The position numbers and the translations under genes are program-made. Source: a virus. Taken from it: a stretch of 22,370 nt of DNA. Location: positions 1 to 22,370 of IMG/VR virus record IMGVR_UViG_3300027777_000169; one strand, written 5' to 3'. Positions 1 to 7,657 of this stretch are shown one piece after another. The notes under the pieces were generated by a model that worked only from the letters and a program-made list of their open reading frames with translations, was not told the origin of the DNA and did no database searches. The first letter of the stretch is position 1; every line of letters starts with the position of its first letter.

Positions 1-874
1 CGCTGTTATGATCTTCGTCTGTTATAATATTAGGGTTCATTCGATTAGTAAATGTATTCACGTTTCCGTGTAGCTGCATCATCTCATAAGCAATCACACC
101 GCTGTCTAATCCTCCGCTGAGGAATACCCCCATCTGTCTTCGTCCTATGCTGCACATCTGCACAGTCTTTTTAACTTTGTCTCTAAACTCTGCAGGATCA
201 AAAGAAGAATTAGATCTAGGAGTGATATAGATTCTTTCTGATGATTTTATTCTTTTATTTGTGCAGTCGTATATGATTGTTTCTCCTGGCATCAGTTGTT
301 TTATGTTGGAAAAGAATGTGTTTCTAGTGGCATTAATACCTGTGAGACTCATACAACTGATTGCCAACTGATCTATCTTTCTAGAGTTAGGCACTCGATC
401 CAGCATGCCTTTTATTTCAGAACCAAATATTAATCCTTCTGCTGTCTCGGCATAGTACAAAGGTTTGACTCCGGCGTGGTCTCGACTTAATATCAGTTGT
501 CTTGTTTGAGTATCATAATAAGCAAAGGCGTGCATACTATCAATATACTCAACAAATTTTTCACCATAGTGATCCAATCCCCATGCTAGTAATTCTGTGT
601 CACATGTGGTCTTGGGTTTAAATTCTGTATATTTTTTTATTAGATCAAAATAGTTAAAGATCTCTCCATTATAGATTAATATGTTGCCTCGCTCGGTACG
701 CCACGGTTGATGAGAAACTGTGGGCTGATCTGTTATGCTTAAAAGATTGTGTCCTAGAGTAACATAGTCATCGTTCCATATATCGTGTCCATCTGGTCCT
801 CGATGTTCGCAAATCTTTATGTACTTTTCTACAAATTCTCTGTCTCGTTTGGTTATACCATATATGCCACACAT
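1..874 (-). CDS. asnB: Asparagine synthetase (glutamine-hydrolysing)-like amidotransferase, N-terminal part, cut by window edge
   Basis: The frame starts with ATG at 872-874 and is open to base 1, giving 291 codons of the N-terminal half. The protein begins MCGIYG, so Cys2 is the class II glutaminase nucleophile after Met removal. RGPDG, YNGEIFNY and CDTELLAW follow, as in the glutamine-binding domain of AsnB. The synthetase domain opens with an SGGLDSG ATP-pyrophosphatase loop at residues 253-259. The family moves ammonia from glutamine to an acyl-adenylate, usually aspartate. Some members in O-antigen and capsule loci amidate sugar carboxylates instead. An AGGAT ribosome site lies upstream, and one base separates the start from the stop of the upstream glycosyltransferase-like gene. 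That context favours a glycan role, by inference. The C-terminal half is outside the window, so completeness is unknown. Confidence 0.93.
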   Translation of the reverse strand, partial: MCGIYGITKRDREFVEKYIKICEHRGPDGHDIWNDDYVTLGHNLLSITDQPTVSHQPWRTERGNILIYNGEIFNYFDLIKKYTEFKPKTTCDTELLAWGLDHYGEKFVEYIDSMHAFAYYDTQTRQLILSRDHAGVKPLYYAETAEGLIFGSEIKGMLDRVPNSRKIDQLAISCMSLTGINATRNTFFSNIKQLMPGETIIYDCTNKRIKSSERIYITPRSNSSFDPAEFRDKVKKTVQMCSIGRRQMGVFLSGGLDSGVIAYEMMQLHGNVNTFTNRMNPNIITDEDHNS

Positions 875-875
875 A

Positions 876-1859
876 TTATAATCCTACTCTCTGTTTGAAT
901 CTACGAAACACTGTGCCATCTTTAATTTCTTCTGTGGTCCACATTTTATATCCTAAGTCATTCAACCATTGTGTTCTATCAGGATATTCAGGTGATTCTA
1001 TTTTGGTTAAGTCTTTGTTAGCCACAGTCCAACATATTGCTAGATCTGATGTACAAAATGTGGGTATGCCCCTCACACAACTGTCTGTGCTGGCAGTTGA
1101 ATTGTGTGTAACCACGGCATGACAATTAGCAATTGCTTCTTGAAAATTGAATCTATAAAATTTTTTATTATCTCCAGAAAAAAACTTAGGGCCTATCACT
1201 AACTCAACATCACTAGGAAATTCTTTTGCTCTTTCTGCTATTGCTGCCATATGATTAGGATGAGGTCTTACTAAAAATTTTCTAGAAGTTAATGATCTCA
1301 GTGTTTTATAAACTCCATTGAACCAATCGATTGGATCTAACTCATTCATGCTCCAGTTGTCTTTAGGTTGTAATACAAACAGTATTGGATCCTCTGGATT
1401 AGATTTCCTCCATGGCTCGTTCTTAATATTCCATAAACTTTTCATCATTTCCCAACGATCTGGCAGAGAGTTATCTGATAAAAAATTTCCATTGTTCATG
1501 GGAGAATATAGAGCCACTCTCCAGTGATGTTTAGGATGATCCACTGTGTTTCCAAAACTGCTCAGTAGACCCCCGTCAAATGTGATAATATAGATACCTT
1601 TCTTTTTGGCACGCTCTACAAGATCTCTCCTTCTGCCTTTGGTGTGATGCATCTGTTTGTCACCACCGTAACCAAACATACAACCAATTGGTGCCGTGGG
1701 TTCCATTTCATCTTGGCGCCACTCTCCTGTGAGAGCTTCATTAACAATCACGGGTTCGTCACCAGATTTTTTTATACCTTCGGCCATGTGTTGTAATAAT
1801 TCCCAGCTGGCTCCTCGACGTCTATCTTTTACTGTCCTTCTAAATATTTCAACTTTCAT
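876..1859 (-). CDS. GT-B-like capsule/teichoic-type transferase candidate, paralogue 1
   Basis: This 327-residue protein has no signal peptide or membrane segment. A late RPHP (198-201) and HNSTAS (252-257), followed by RGIPTF, resemble the C-terminal nucleotide-sugar lobe of KpsS/KpsC and CDP-glycerol transferase-like GT-B enzymes. The tail (KIESPEYPDRTQW, then LGYKMWTTEEI) matches two nearby proteins at 1849-2664 and 3530-4342, so this is the longest member of a local family of three. A strong GGAGGAT ribosome site precedes the ATG and lies inside the end of the upstream gene, with which it overlaps by 11 bases. It probably transfers an activated sugar or polyol phosphate onto a surface or virion glycan. 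The fold is inferred from motifs; donor and acceptor are unknown. Confidence 0.6.
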   Translation of the reverse strand: MKVEIFRRTVKDRRRGASWELLQHMAEGIKKSGDEPVIVNEALTGEWRQDEMEPTAPIGCMFGYGGDKQMHHTKGRRRDLVERAKKKGIYIITFDGGLLSSFGNTVDHPKHHWRVALYSPMNNGNFLSDNSLPDRWEMMKSLWNIKNEPWRKSNPEDPILFVLQPKDNWSMNELDPIDWFNGVYKTLRSLTSRKFLVRPHPNHMAAIAERAKEFPSDVELVIGPKFFSGDNKKFYRFNFQEAIANCHAVVTHNSTASTDSCVRGIPTFCTSDLAICWTVANKDLTKIESPEYPDRTQWLNDLGYKMWTTEEIKDGTVFRRFKQRVGL

Positions 1860-2664
1860 CTAATATCCTCCATGCCCACCCATTTTGCATTTCTTCAGCT
1901 GAGAATTGTCCGTATGCTAGAGAATAATAACAAGGCTCTCTGTCTGCATATCGAGGTGTTTCTATTTTTGAAAAATCGTGCTCTGCTATAGGCGCACACG
2001 AATTCATAACATCTGTGTACACAGGTATGCCTCTTGCTGTGGCTTCTATGGTTATATTACTATTAAATGTTACTATAGCATGTGCGTCATTCCAATCAAT
2101 TGGTGTTGCTGTGTCTTCGTTGTCGTTAGGTCCTGGCATTAGTCGACCTAACTCATCTATTTTGCTGTCTGGATTATATCCTTTATTTCTCACAACTATC
2201 TCTCGATCAGTATTTGCTCGTAAAGTTTTTAAAGTTTTAGATAACCAATCTTCTTGTTCAAACATAACTGCCATGCTGTGTGTAGGAGGACATATTACAA
2301 TTTTGCGACCACTCTTTTTCCATGGTTCTATGTCAAATGGAAAATATTTTTTAAAACGGTCATCTGGTCTAGATTCTAAATAATTTTTTGTATGACTGTT
2401 TTTGGTTATTCTCATTAGATAAGGATTATTTCGACTCTCTCCCCAGTAAGGACGATCCATGAAATAAAAATCAATCTTATTTTTTAGAGCCCACTGATAC
2501 ACCATATTTGTGCCTCTCAATATTCCCATTAATACAACTTTGTCAGCATCTTGTTGTTGTATCACTTGATCGTATGGTAAAATCTTTGATCCTGGTAAAC
2601 CTTGCTGCGCCCATGTTATGTATTTCTCTGTGGCGGGTCGGTTGGTTTTACTGAGATATATCAT
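1849..2664 (-). CDS. GT-B-like transferase candidate, paralogue 2
   Basis: This 271-residue protein is homologous along its length to the plus-strand protein at 3530-4342. Shared blocks are FMDRPYWGE versus FTDTPYFGR, RPDDRF versus CPSDRF, IVICPP versus ILICPS, and a GT-B-like donor-site block (FNSNITIEATARGIPVYTD, 200-218). The tail IETPRYADR plus SLAYGQFSAEE is the family hallmark. Compared with paralogue 1 it lacks RPHP. It starts 47 bases from the divergent plus-strand gene and no convincing Shine-Dalgarno sequence precedes its ATG. The family is not one I can name; a glycosyl- or polyol-phosphotransferase role is inferred from the donor-site motif and the neighbours. Confidence 0.55.
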   Translation of the reverse strand: MIYLSKTNRPATEKYITWAQQGLPGSKILPYDQVIQQQDADKVVLMGILRGTNMVYQWALKNKIDFYFMDRPYWGESRNNPYLMRITKNSHTKNYLESRPDDRFKKYFPFDIEPWKKSGRKIVICPPTHSMAVMFEQEDWLSKTLKTLRANTDREIVVRNKGYNPDSKIDELGRLMPGPNDNEDTATPIDWNDAHAIVTFNSNITIEATARGIPVYTDVMNSCAPIAEHDFSKIETPRYADREPCYYSLAYGQFSAEEMQNGWAWRILDES

Positions 2665-2711
2665 CGTTATTAATTATTTTATTTTTTTACGGCTTAAATA
2701 TAAAGATTGCC
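2665..2711. promoter_or_regulatory. Divergent AT-rich promoter gap
   Basis: These 47 bases separate the divergently read genes at 1849-2664 and 2712-3467, so at least one promoter must serve the plus-strand pair from here or just upstream. The plus strand carries TTAAATATAAAG about 11 bases before the ATG, loosely like the T4 late box TATAAATA. No clear sigma70 -35/-10 pair is visible. The assignment rests mainly on gene orientation. Confidence 0.4.
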
Positions 2712-3467
2712 ATGAAGAATCTCATAATCCAATATTATATAGATACCAAACTATATACTCAACCAAATTTCAATAATCTCTATGCCAGTCCTGCAGAGCA
2801 GTATTCTAGTCATAGTTTTCAAGTATATTGTAAAAAACATGGTATAGATTATATTAAAATTACCAAACCTAAATTAGGATTTAAACATCCAACATGGGAA
2901 AGATTTGATCTATGGACAGATCGCTCATGGTGGGACAAATATGATCAAATATTATATGTAGACAGTGATGTTTTCGCTCTGCCACATGCGCCAAATATAT
3001 TTGAAAAATACAATAATCTTGAAACATTTAAAGGAGCAGCTTATTTAAAATTTCGTTTGAACGACGGAAACAGTGCTAAAAAGTTAACACATAATAATCC
3101 ATTGTTGTCTGACATCCCGGGTGAGTTAATAGCAAAAAAAAGTATACAGCCAGGAGTATTCATGCTTAATAAAACATCTTCAGAACAGATGTTACCTTAT
3201 ATTAGTGATTATAAAAATTTATCTGATAACAAGATAGATGACGGAATGTTTTTAAATTATTGTATTATTAAAAGCGAGGTTGCTTACGAAGATATGAGTG
3301 AACAATGGAATCATAAAAATAATGGAGAAAAATTTAACTATAATGACATTTATTTTTTACATTGTGCTGGAGGTAAAAAACACAGAAGAGGAACACAAAT
3401 TTGGCAAGTTCTACAAACAATATACCCCGAAGTATCAGTAGATCTATCGGTTTTAAAAATTATTTAA
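2712..3467 (+). CDS. GT8-like (GT-A fold) glycosyltransferase
   Basis: This 251-residue protein has the retaining GT-A layout. YVDSDVFAL holds the DxD metal/nucleotide-sugar motif (Asp84, Asp86). PGVFMLN resembles the block where GT8 enzymes bind the acceptor. A late HCAGGKKH (about 217-224) matches the C-terminal His-x-x-Gly-x-Lys metal site of glycogenin- and LgtC-like enzymes. It would transfer a sugar from an NDP-sugar in the cytoplasm. It is the first of only two plus-strand genes in the window, is markedly AT-rich, and is bracketed by two paralogous GT-B-like genes in opposite orientation. Substrates cannot be read from sequence. Another GT-A family with the same DxD and late His site is the main alternative. 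Confidence 0.72.
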   Translation: MKNLIIQYYIDTKLYTQPNFNNLYASPAEQYSSHSFQVYCKKHGIDYIKITKPKLGFKHPTWERFDLWTDRSWWDKYDQILYVDSDVFALPHAPNIFEKYNNLETFKGAAYLKFRLNDGNSAKKLTHNNPLLSDIPGELIAKKSIQPGVFMLNKTSSEQMLPYISDYKNLSDNKIDDGMFLNYCIIKSEVAYEDMSEQWNHKNNGEKFNYNDIYFLHCAGGKKHRRGTQIWQVLQTIYPEVSVDLSVLKII

Positions 3468-3477
3468 TGTTGTTAAT

Positions 3478-3494
3478 ACGGTTTTTACTACCGT
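3478..3494 (+). terminator. Weak stem-loop between the two plus-strand genes
   Basis: ACGGT (3478-3482) can pair with ACCGT (3490-3494) across a seven-base loop, followed by TGTTCTTTT. The five-pair stem is short for an intrinsic terminator and may only slow transcription between the two genes. Confidence 0.25.
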
Positions 3495-3529
3495 TGTTCT
3501 TTTAATAATTATACTATAAAATAATATAA

Positions 3530-4342
3530 ATGTTAAACATATACGCACCTTTAGAAAATACCAAAAGTAAATGTTGGGAAATATTTAATGGTATTAAAAA
3601 GTACTGGCCCGAAGAAGTTAAAATAAACAGTAATCTAGAAAAGACGGCAGAATCTCCAGCAATGTTTTGGGGATTTGTCAATAATAATATCGATCTTATA
3701 CATCAATTAGAACAAAAAGATTTAGATTATTGGTTCACAGATACTCCTTATTTTGGAAGATTTGATAATAATAATTTAAAAGAAGACAATCATTATTGGA
3801 GAATTTGTAAAAAACAAATACATGCTAGATATTGGAGAGATTGTCCTTCGGATAGATTTAATCGATTTAATTTAAAAATTAAAACAAGAGATACAAATCA
3901 AGGAGAATATATTCTTATTTGTCCTAGCAGTGTGGGTATACATGTATATCTTAAAAAAACTAACTGGTTAGAAGACACTATAAAAGAAATAAAAAAATAT
4001 ACCGATCGACCTATCAAGATAAGAGAAAAACCTAGAAAGTTTGGTACATCTGGTCCTGCTGTGGCTGATGTACCTATAGAACAAGAGTTACAGAACGCAT
4101 GGGCATGTGTGACTAGTTGTAGTATCAGCGCAATAGAAGCAACATTAGAAGGTGTGCCAGTTTTTAGCGATCCAAAAAGTTTTGCTTGGCCAATGGCATC
4201 TGGAAGCCTATCCGAAATAGAAGATCCATTTTATATTGATCCTACCCAGTGGTTATATTCTTTAGCATATCAACAATTTACTCCTCTGGAATTTGCCAAT
4301 GGTGCGGCTGTCAGTATTTTAAAAGACATTAAAATATTATAA
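3530..4342 (+). CDS. GT-B-like transferase candidate, paralogue 3
   Basis: This 270-residue protein aligns end to end with the minus-strand protein at 1849-2664 and, in its last third, with that at 876-1859. The donor-site-like block is VTSCSISAIEATLEGVPVFSD (194-214). The family tail reads IEDPFYIDPTQW plus SLAYQQFTPLEF. It is more AT-rich and Lys/Asn/Ile-rich than paralogue 1. No Shine-Dalgarno sequence precedes the ATG; instead an AT box (CTATAAAATA) lies about 7-17 bases upstream, resembling a T4 late promoter and implying a very short leader if used. Its stop lies ten bases from the convergent gene at 4353. Function is inferred only: transfer of a sugar or polyol unit in the same glycan pathway. 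Confidence 0.55.
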   Translation: MLNIYAPLENTKSKCWEIFNGIKKYWPEEVKINSNLEKTAESPAMFWGFVNNNIDLIHQLEQKDLDYWFTDTPYFGRFDNNNLKEDNHYWRICKKQIHARYWRDCPSDRFNRFNLKIKTRDTNQGEYILICPSSVGIHVYLKKTNWLEDTIKEIKKYTDRPIKIREKPRKFGTSGPAVADVPIEQELQNAWACVTSCSISAIEATLEGVPVFSDPKSFAWPMASGSLSEIEDPFYIDPTQWLYSLAYQQFTPLEFANGAAVSILKDIKIL

Positions 4343-4352
4343 TTAAAAAATT

Positions 4353-5078
4353 TTAAAATTTGTCCCATTGTAATGGTTGTTGTGTGGCTTTCACTAACGA
4401 GACTCCTCCTAGTATATTACAATATTTTAAATCTCCCCATTGATGATGTAGTATTTGATACCATCCCCACTCGCTGCCATTAAGCTGTTGTTGTTTTTTT
4501 AATTCTAAAACATTTTTTAATCGCGATCTGTTATGAAATATAAGTTGATCATACACTTGCCAACGGCATCTAATTCCGTTATTGTTTCTTATTTCAACGT
4601 CTTTGTCTGTGCCCGGTCCAGGACAATCTTTGCCAAGTTTAGAACCCCATCCTACTGTATGATTTTCATCCAACATTTTAAGATATTTTTCATAGTCTAT
4701 TTTGGTCGAAACAATAGAATCAAATCTCATTCTAATAATTTTTGTGTATTTTTCTGGCAAGGACTCTACTAGATAATAATGTCCTAGCTGCTGATTAGCA
4801 GAATGTTGAAATTGTTTAAATTTTTCTAAATTACGTTTTATTTTTGCAACGCTGCGAAGATATATATCACAATTGGGTTTTATTTTGACATCTCTTACTA
4901 CATGATAATCCCATGTAGGTTCTGGTACATATAAACAATTATCTACTTCGGGCTTGGGAAAACCATCCCATTGTTGGTAGAAAAAATCATAGGGAAATAC
5001 CTTCTTCGCTTGTTCTAATACTTTTTTATATTCAGGAACAAGGCTTGATATTCCACTCACGCATACTGCTATTGTCAT
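4353..5078 (-). CDS. Putative glycosyltransferase-like protein, tandem paralogue A
   Basis: This 241-residue protein starts with MTIAVCVSGISS and has a central IIRMRFDS block (Arg-x-Asp type). Both resemble a loose family of phage and bacterial proteins that opens with a cytoplasmic AVCxSG strand and contains an RxRxD motif, often predicted to be GT-A-like. It is about half identical by eye to the next gene upstream (5120-5842), including EPTWDYHV, SANQ, EWGWYQ and QWGDLKY, which marks a tandem duplication. Many conserved Trp and aromatic residues suit a carbohydrate site. An AGGAT ribosome site precedes the ATG. No biochemical function is assured; association with glycan genes supports glycosyl transfer. 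Confidence 0.5.
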   Translation of the reverse strand: MTIAVCVSGISSLVPEYKKVLEQAKKVFPYDFFYQQWDGFPKPEVDNCLYVPEPTWDYHVVRDVKIKPNCDIYLRSVAKIKRNLEKFKQFQHSANQQLGHYYLVESLPEKYTKIIRMRFDSIVSTKIDYEKYLKMLDENHTVGWGSKLGKDCPGPGTDKDVEIRNNNGIRCRWQVYDQLIFHNRSRLKNVLELKKQQQLNGSEWGWYQILHHQWGDLKYCNILGGVSLVKATQQPLQWDKF

Positions 5079-5119
5079 TATTTTTATATCCTATCTTTTT
5101 TAATTTAATAATTATTATT

Positions 5120-5842
5120 TTAAAAGCTATCCCATTGTAACGGATGTTGCGTACATTTAACTAAAGACTCTCCACCACTTATATTTTTATATTTTAAATC
5201 CCCCCACTGATGTACTAGCAATTGATACCACCCCCATTCTGCTCCAAGTAATTCTTTTTTTTCTTTCATTTCAAAAACATTTTTTAATCTTTCTCTAGGA
5301 TGAAATAATAGATGATCAAACAAACGCCATTTACATCTAGGTCCTGTGTGATCATATTCTATTAATGTGTGTTCTGGGGTTGGGTTATTTTTACCACTTG
5401 TATAAAAACCTATATTCCATCCATCCAACAGCATGTCAATATATTTTTGAAAATTTACTTTTGTTGATACTAATGTATCAAACCTACATTTAATTATATG
5501 TGTATATTCTGCTGGAAGACTATCTACTAGTTGTGCATGTGAAATAATTTGATTTGCAGAATATCTAAATTGTGATCCTAATCCTTTACGTTTTATTTTT
5601 CCTCTTGGTCCTATATATCTTTCATATATTTTACATTCTGGTTTTACTTTTGCTTCTGTAATAACATGATAATCCCACGTGGGTTCTTGCGTAAAAAGAC
5701 AATTCTCAAAATCGGGCTTGGGATAACCTTTCCATTGTTGGAAAAAGAATTCATAAGGAAATACTTTTTTTTGTAATTCTATAACTTTTTTATATTCGGG
5801 TACTCTGCTAGATATTCCTGAAACGCATACTGCTATGGTCAT
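5120..5842 (-). CDS. Putative glycosyltransferase-like protein, tandem paralogue B
   Basis: This 240-residue paralogue of the gene at 4353-5078 has the same MTIAVCVSGISS start and a matching central block (IIKCRFDT), and ends in PLQWDSF where the sister ends in PLQWDKF. Divergence is greatest around residues 75-90 and 145-170, which may define substrate choice. Its ATG overlaps the stop of the nucleotidyltransferase-isomerase gene by four bases (ATGA), so it is probably made by coupled translation and belongs to the same operon as the sugar-activation genes. It has no signal sequence or membrane segment. The glycosyltransferase call is an inference from the RxD-type motif and context. Confidence 0.5.
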   Translation of the reverse strand: MTIAVCVSGISSRVPEYKKVIELQKKVFPYEFFFQQWKGYPKPDFENCLFTQEPTWDYHVITEAKVKPECKIYERYIGPRGKIKRKGLGSQFRYSANQIISHAQLVDSLPAEYTHIIKCRFDTLVSTKVNFQKYIDMLLDGWNIGFYTSGKNNPTPEHTLIEYDHTGPRCKWRLFDHLLFHPRERLKNVFEMKEKKELLGAEWGWYQLLVHQWGDLKYKNISGGESLVKCTQHPLQWDSF

Positions 5843-6993
5843 AACAATTTAAATAATCTTGTAAAATGTCTACCCCCATCAAAAGATGTTTTTAAAAGCA
5901 CATTGATCATTAATTTAAATTTTTCTTTATCTACATACTTAGATGGTATTGCAAAATGATTACAACAATTGTGTTTAACAGCATATTCAATGGTATATTC
6001 GTCAAAACACAGCCCAGATATTATTCCTTTTACTTTGTTAGCGCATATATTTGCTCCTTGCCCTGATCTACAAAAACTAATACCATGACTACAATTATTT
6101 TTGTTTATTAAATTAGTAACTTGTAAAACATAGTCAGCATAATCGCAGGCTTTGTCTGTGTATGTGCCAACATCTATATATTCAATTCCTAATTCTGATA
6201 AAACCACTTTAGCCTGTTCTTTTAGCTCATATCCAGAATGATCACTACCTAATGCAATAGGTTTACTGCTGAACCTATTGATAACTTTATCTACAAAAAA
6301 CTCAAACTGTGTAGGTGTACCTAAAACGTGCATTTTTTCTGTGTTAGCAGCTTTTATTTTTAAACCATCTCTAATCAAAAGATTATATATAGGAGCAATA
6401 TAAAATTCATTTTTAATCAACATGTTTTTATCAATTGCTTCTTTAGCATATTTTAAAAATATTTTACCTGTGCGGAAATGATATAAACCAACGTTGGCTT
6501 CTGTTGATATAACTTCTTTTTCAACAACTTTAGCTACAATACCGTCGGCATCATATTCAGAATAACTATGATCTGGACTATTAGCAGTAAAAGTTAAAAG
6601 AAATCCGTCGGCATCATCTGTTATTGATTCTGGATTAAAAACTGGATTAAAATAAACGTCTGGAGTATAAATGATTAATGGTAGGTTGTTATCTATATGT
6701 TGTTCTGCTAGCGTGCAAGTCTCAAGAGCTCCTTTAGTAACTTTGTCTACAATTACTATAGAAATATCTTCTCCAAATTTTTTTTTTAAAATTTTATCAA
6801 TTGAAAAATTATATATGTGATCTATTCTTACAATGAATATTAAGTTACAATTTTCTATATTTACAGATTCTACTGCCCAATCAATAACATGTTTATTTCC
6901 TGCAAGAATCAGTGACTTTGGCATTGTATAACCAGCATCAATGAATCTTTGTGCTTTGCCTGCTATCGGTAATAATAAATTATATTTTTTCAT
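5839..6993 (-). CDS. Bifunctional sugar-1-phosphate nucleotidyltransferase / RpiB-type sugar-phosphate isomerase fusion
   Basis: This 384-residue protein has two complete domains. Residues 1 to about 240 form a sugar-nucleotidyltransferase: LLPIAGKAQRF and MPKSLI supply the nucleotide-binding loop and catalytic Lys, TPDVYF (110-115) a metal Asp, and EKEVISTEANVGLYHF (158-173) the usual sugar-binding block. Residues 245-384 form an RpiB/LacAB isomerase: GSDHSGYELK (Asp251, His252), FCRSGQG with the catalytic-type Cys308, ANK, KHN (His341, Asn342) and FDGGRHFTRL at the C-terminus with the phosphate-binding Arg residues. RpiB enzymes interconvert aldose and ketose phosphates (ribose-5-P/ribulose-5-P, or six-carbon analogues). 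Fourteen bases overlap the upstream PfkB gene. The combination suggests first and last steps of NDP-sugar synthesis; substrate is unknown. Confidence 0.85.
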   Translation of the reverse strand: MKKYNLLLPIAGKAQRFIDAGYTMPKSLILAGNKHVIDWAVESVNIENCNLIFIVRIDHIYNFSIDKILKKKFGEDISIVIVDKVTKGALETCTLAEQHIDNNLPLIIYTPDVYFNPVFNPESITDDADGFLLTFTANSPDHSYSEYDADGIVAKVVEKEVISTEANVGLYHFRTGKIFLKYAKEAIDKNMLIKNEFYIAPIYNLLIRDGLKIKAANTEKMHVLGTPTQFEFFVDKVINRFSSKPIALGSDHSGYELKEQAKVVLSELGIEYIDVGTYTDKACDYADYVLQVTNLINKNNCSHGISFCRSGQGANICANKVKGIISGLCFDEYTIEYAVKHNCCNHFAIPSKYVDKEKFKLMINVLLKTSFDGGRHFTRLFKLL

Positions 6994-7657
6994 TTTCTAA
7001 TTTTATTAATTTACTTGTTGATTCGTGTGCTTCCTGTTGGCATTGTTCTATAGATTTTCCTTCTAGAATACATTTTAAAAAAATACTTGCGAACATATCT
7101 CCTGCTCCTAATACATTACTTTTTAGTATATATAGGTTCTCATCAAGTATATATGTTGATTCTTTCTGACCATTAGATATTATACTAGATTTATTAGAAT
7201 GTAAAATTACATAACCTCTTGTTAATTTTGCCATTGTTTTTACATCAGCAAAAGCATCTTCGTCGGAAATAAAAAGATAATCTATATTTTTTAAAAGTTC
7301 TACATCTACTTTACTGCCTGCACATACGTCCGCACTTACAGTACCTTTAAGATTTTTAATCCAAGTGGTATCGTTTAATTTATTAATATAAAGTGCATGA
7401 GATATTTTTGATTCTTTTATTATTGGTGTTTGTGTTTTAATATCATTAACAAAATTTGAAAAACGTGTTGATGAATCTCTATCAATGTATATTATTGCTT
7501 CTCCTATTGATGTGGGACACATACCAATATTTAGATTTGGAGAAATTTTTTTAAACGTTCTCCACATGTTAGCCATTGCACCCAAAGACTTCTTTTCAAC
7601 AAAGCCGTCAAATATTCTGTCAACTGTTAGATGTCCGTATAACGTTATATCATACAT
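6980..7657 (-). CDS. Compact PfkB/ribokinase-family sugar kinase
   Basis: This protein is 225 residues, shorter than the usual 290-330 of PfkB kinases, but keeps the defining parts. The N-terminus YGHLTVDRI plus SLGAMANMWRTF corresponds to the G-x-x-x-x-D...GG-x-x-N sugar-binding start. A late NVLGAGDMFASIF (181-193) is the PfkB signature 2 with the catalytic Asp187 and anion hole GAGD. ISDEDA stands where most members have NxxE. Family members phosphorylate sugars or sugar phosphates; the HldE/RfaE kinase half makes heptose-1,7-bisphosphate. Its ATG shares one base with the stop of the HAD gene (TAATG), and its end overlaps the fusion gene. It is very AT-rich. Loss of the lid strands probably explains the small size. 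Substrate is inferred to be a sugar phosphate. Confidence 0.75.
   Translation of the reverse strand: MYDITLYGHLTVDRIFDGFVEKKSLGAMANMWRTFKKISPNLNIGMCPTSIGEAIIYIDRDSSTRFSNFVNDIKTQTPIIKESKISHALYINKLNDTTWIKNLKGTVSADVCAGSKVDVELLKNIDYLFISDEDAFADVKTMAKLTRGYVILHSNKSSIISNGQKESTYILDENLYILKSNVLGAGDMFASIFLKCILEGKSIEQCQQEAHESTSKLIKLENEKI

Noticed and set aside
895-2383. Plus-strand open frames of 69-122 codons across the two GT-B-like genes
   Set aside because: They lie antisense to well-supported coding sequence, have no ribosome sites or family motifs, and their composition is that of reverse-frame shadows.
4348-4361. A 14-base perfect AT palindrome at the convergent gene ends
   Set aside because: It is all A/T, has no loop and lies partly in coding sequence; chance is likely in such AT-rich DNA, so it is not called a terminator.
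6980-7657. PfkB-like gene as a broken kinase, because it is about 70 residues short
   Set aside because: Both the N-terminal sugar-binding block and the GAGD catalytic block are in one open frame, and coupling overlaps at both ends are kept.
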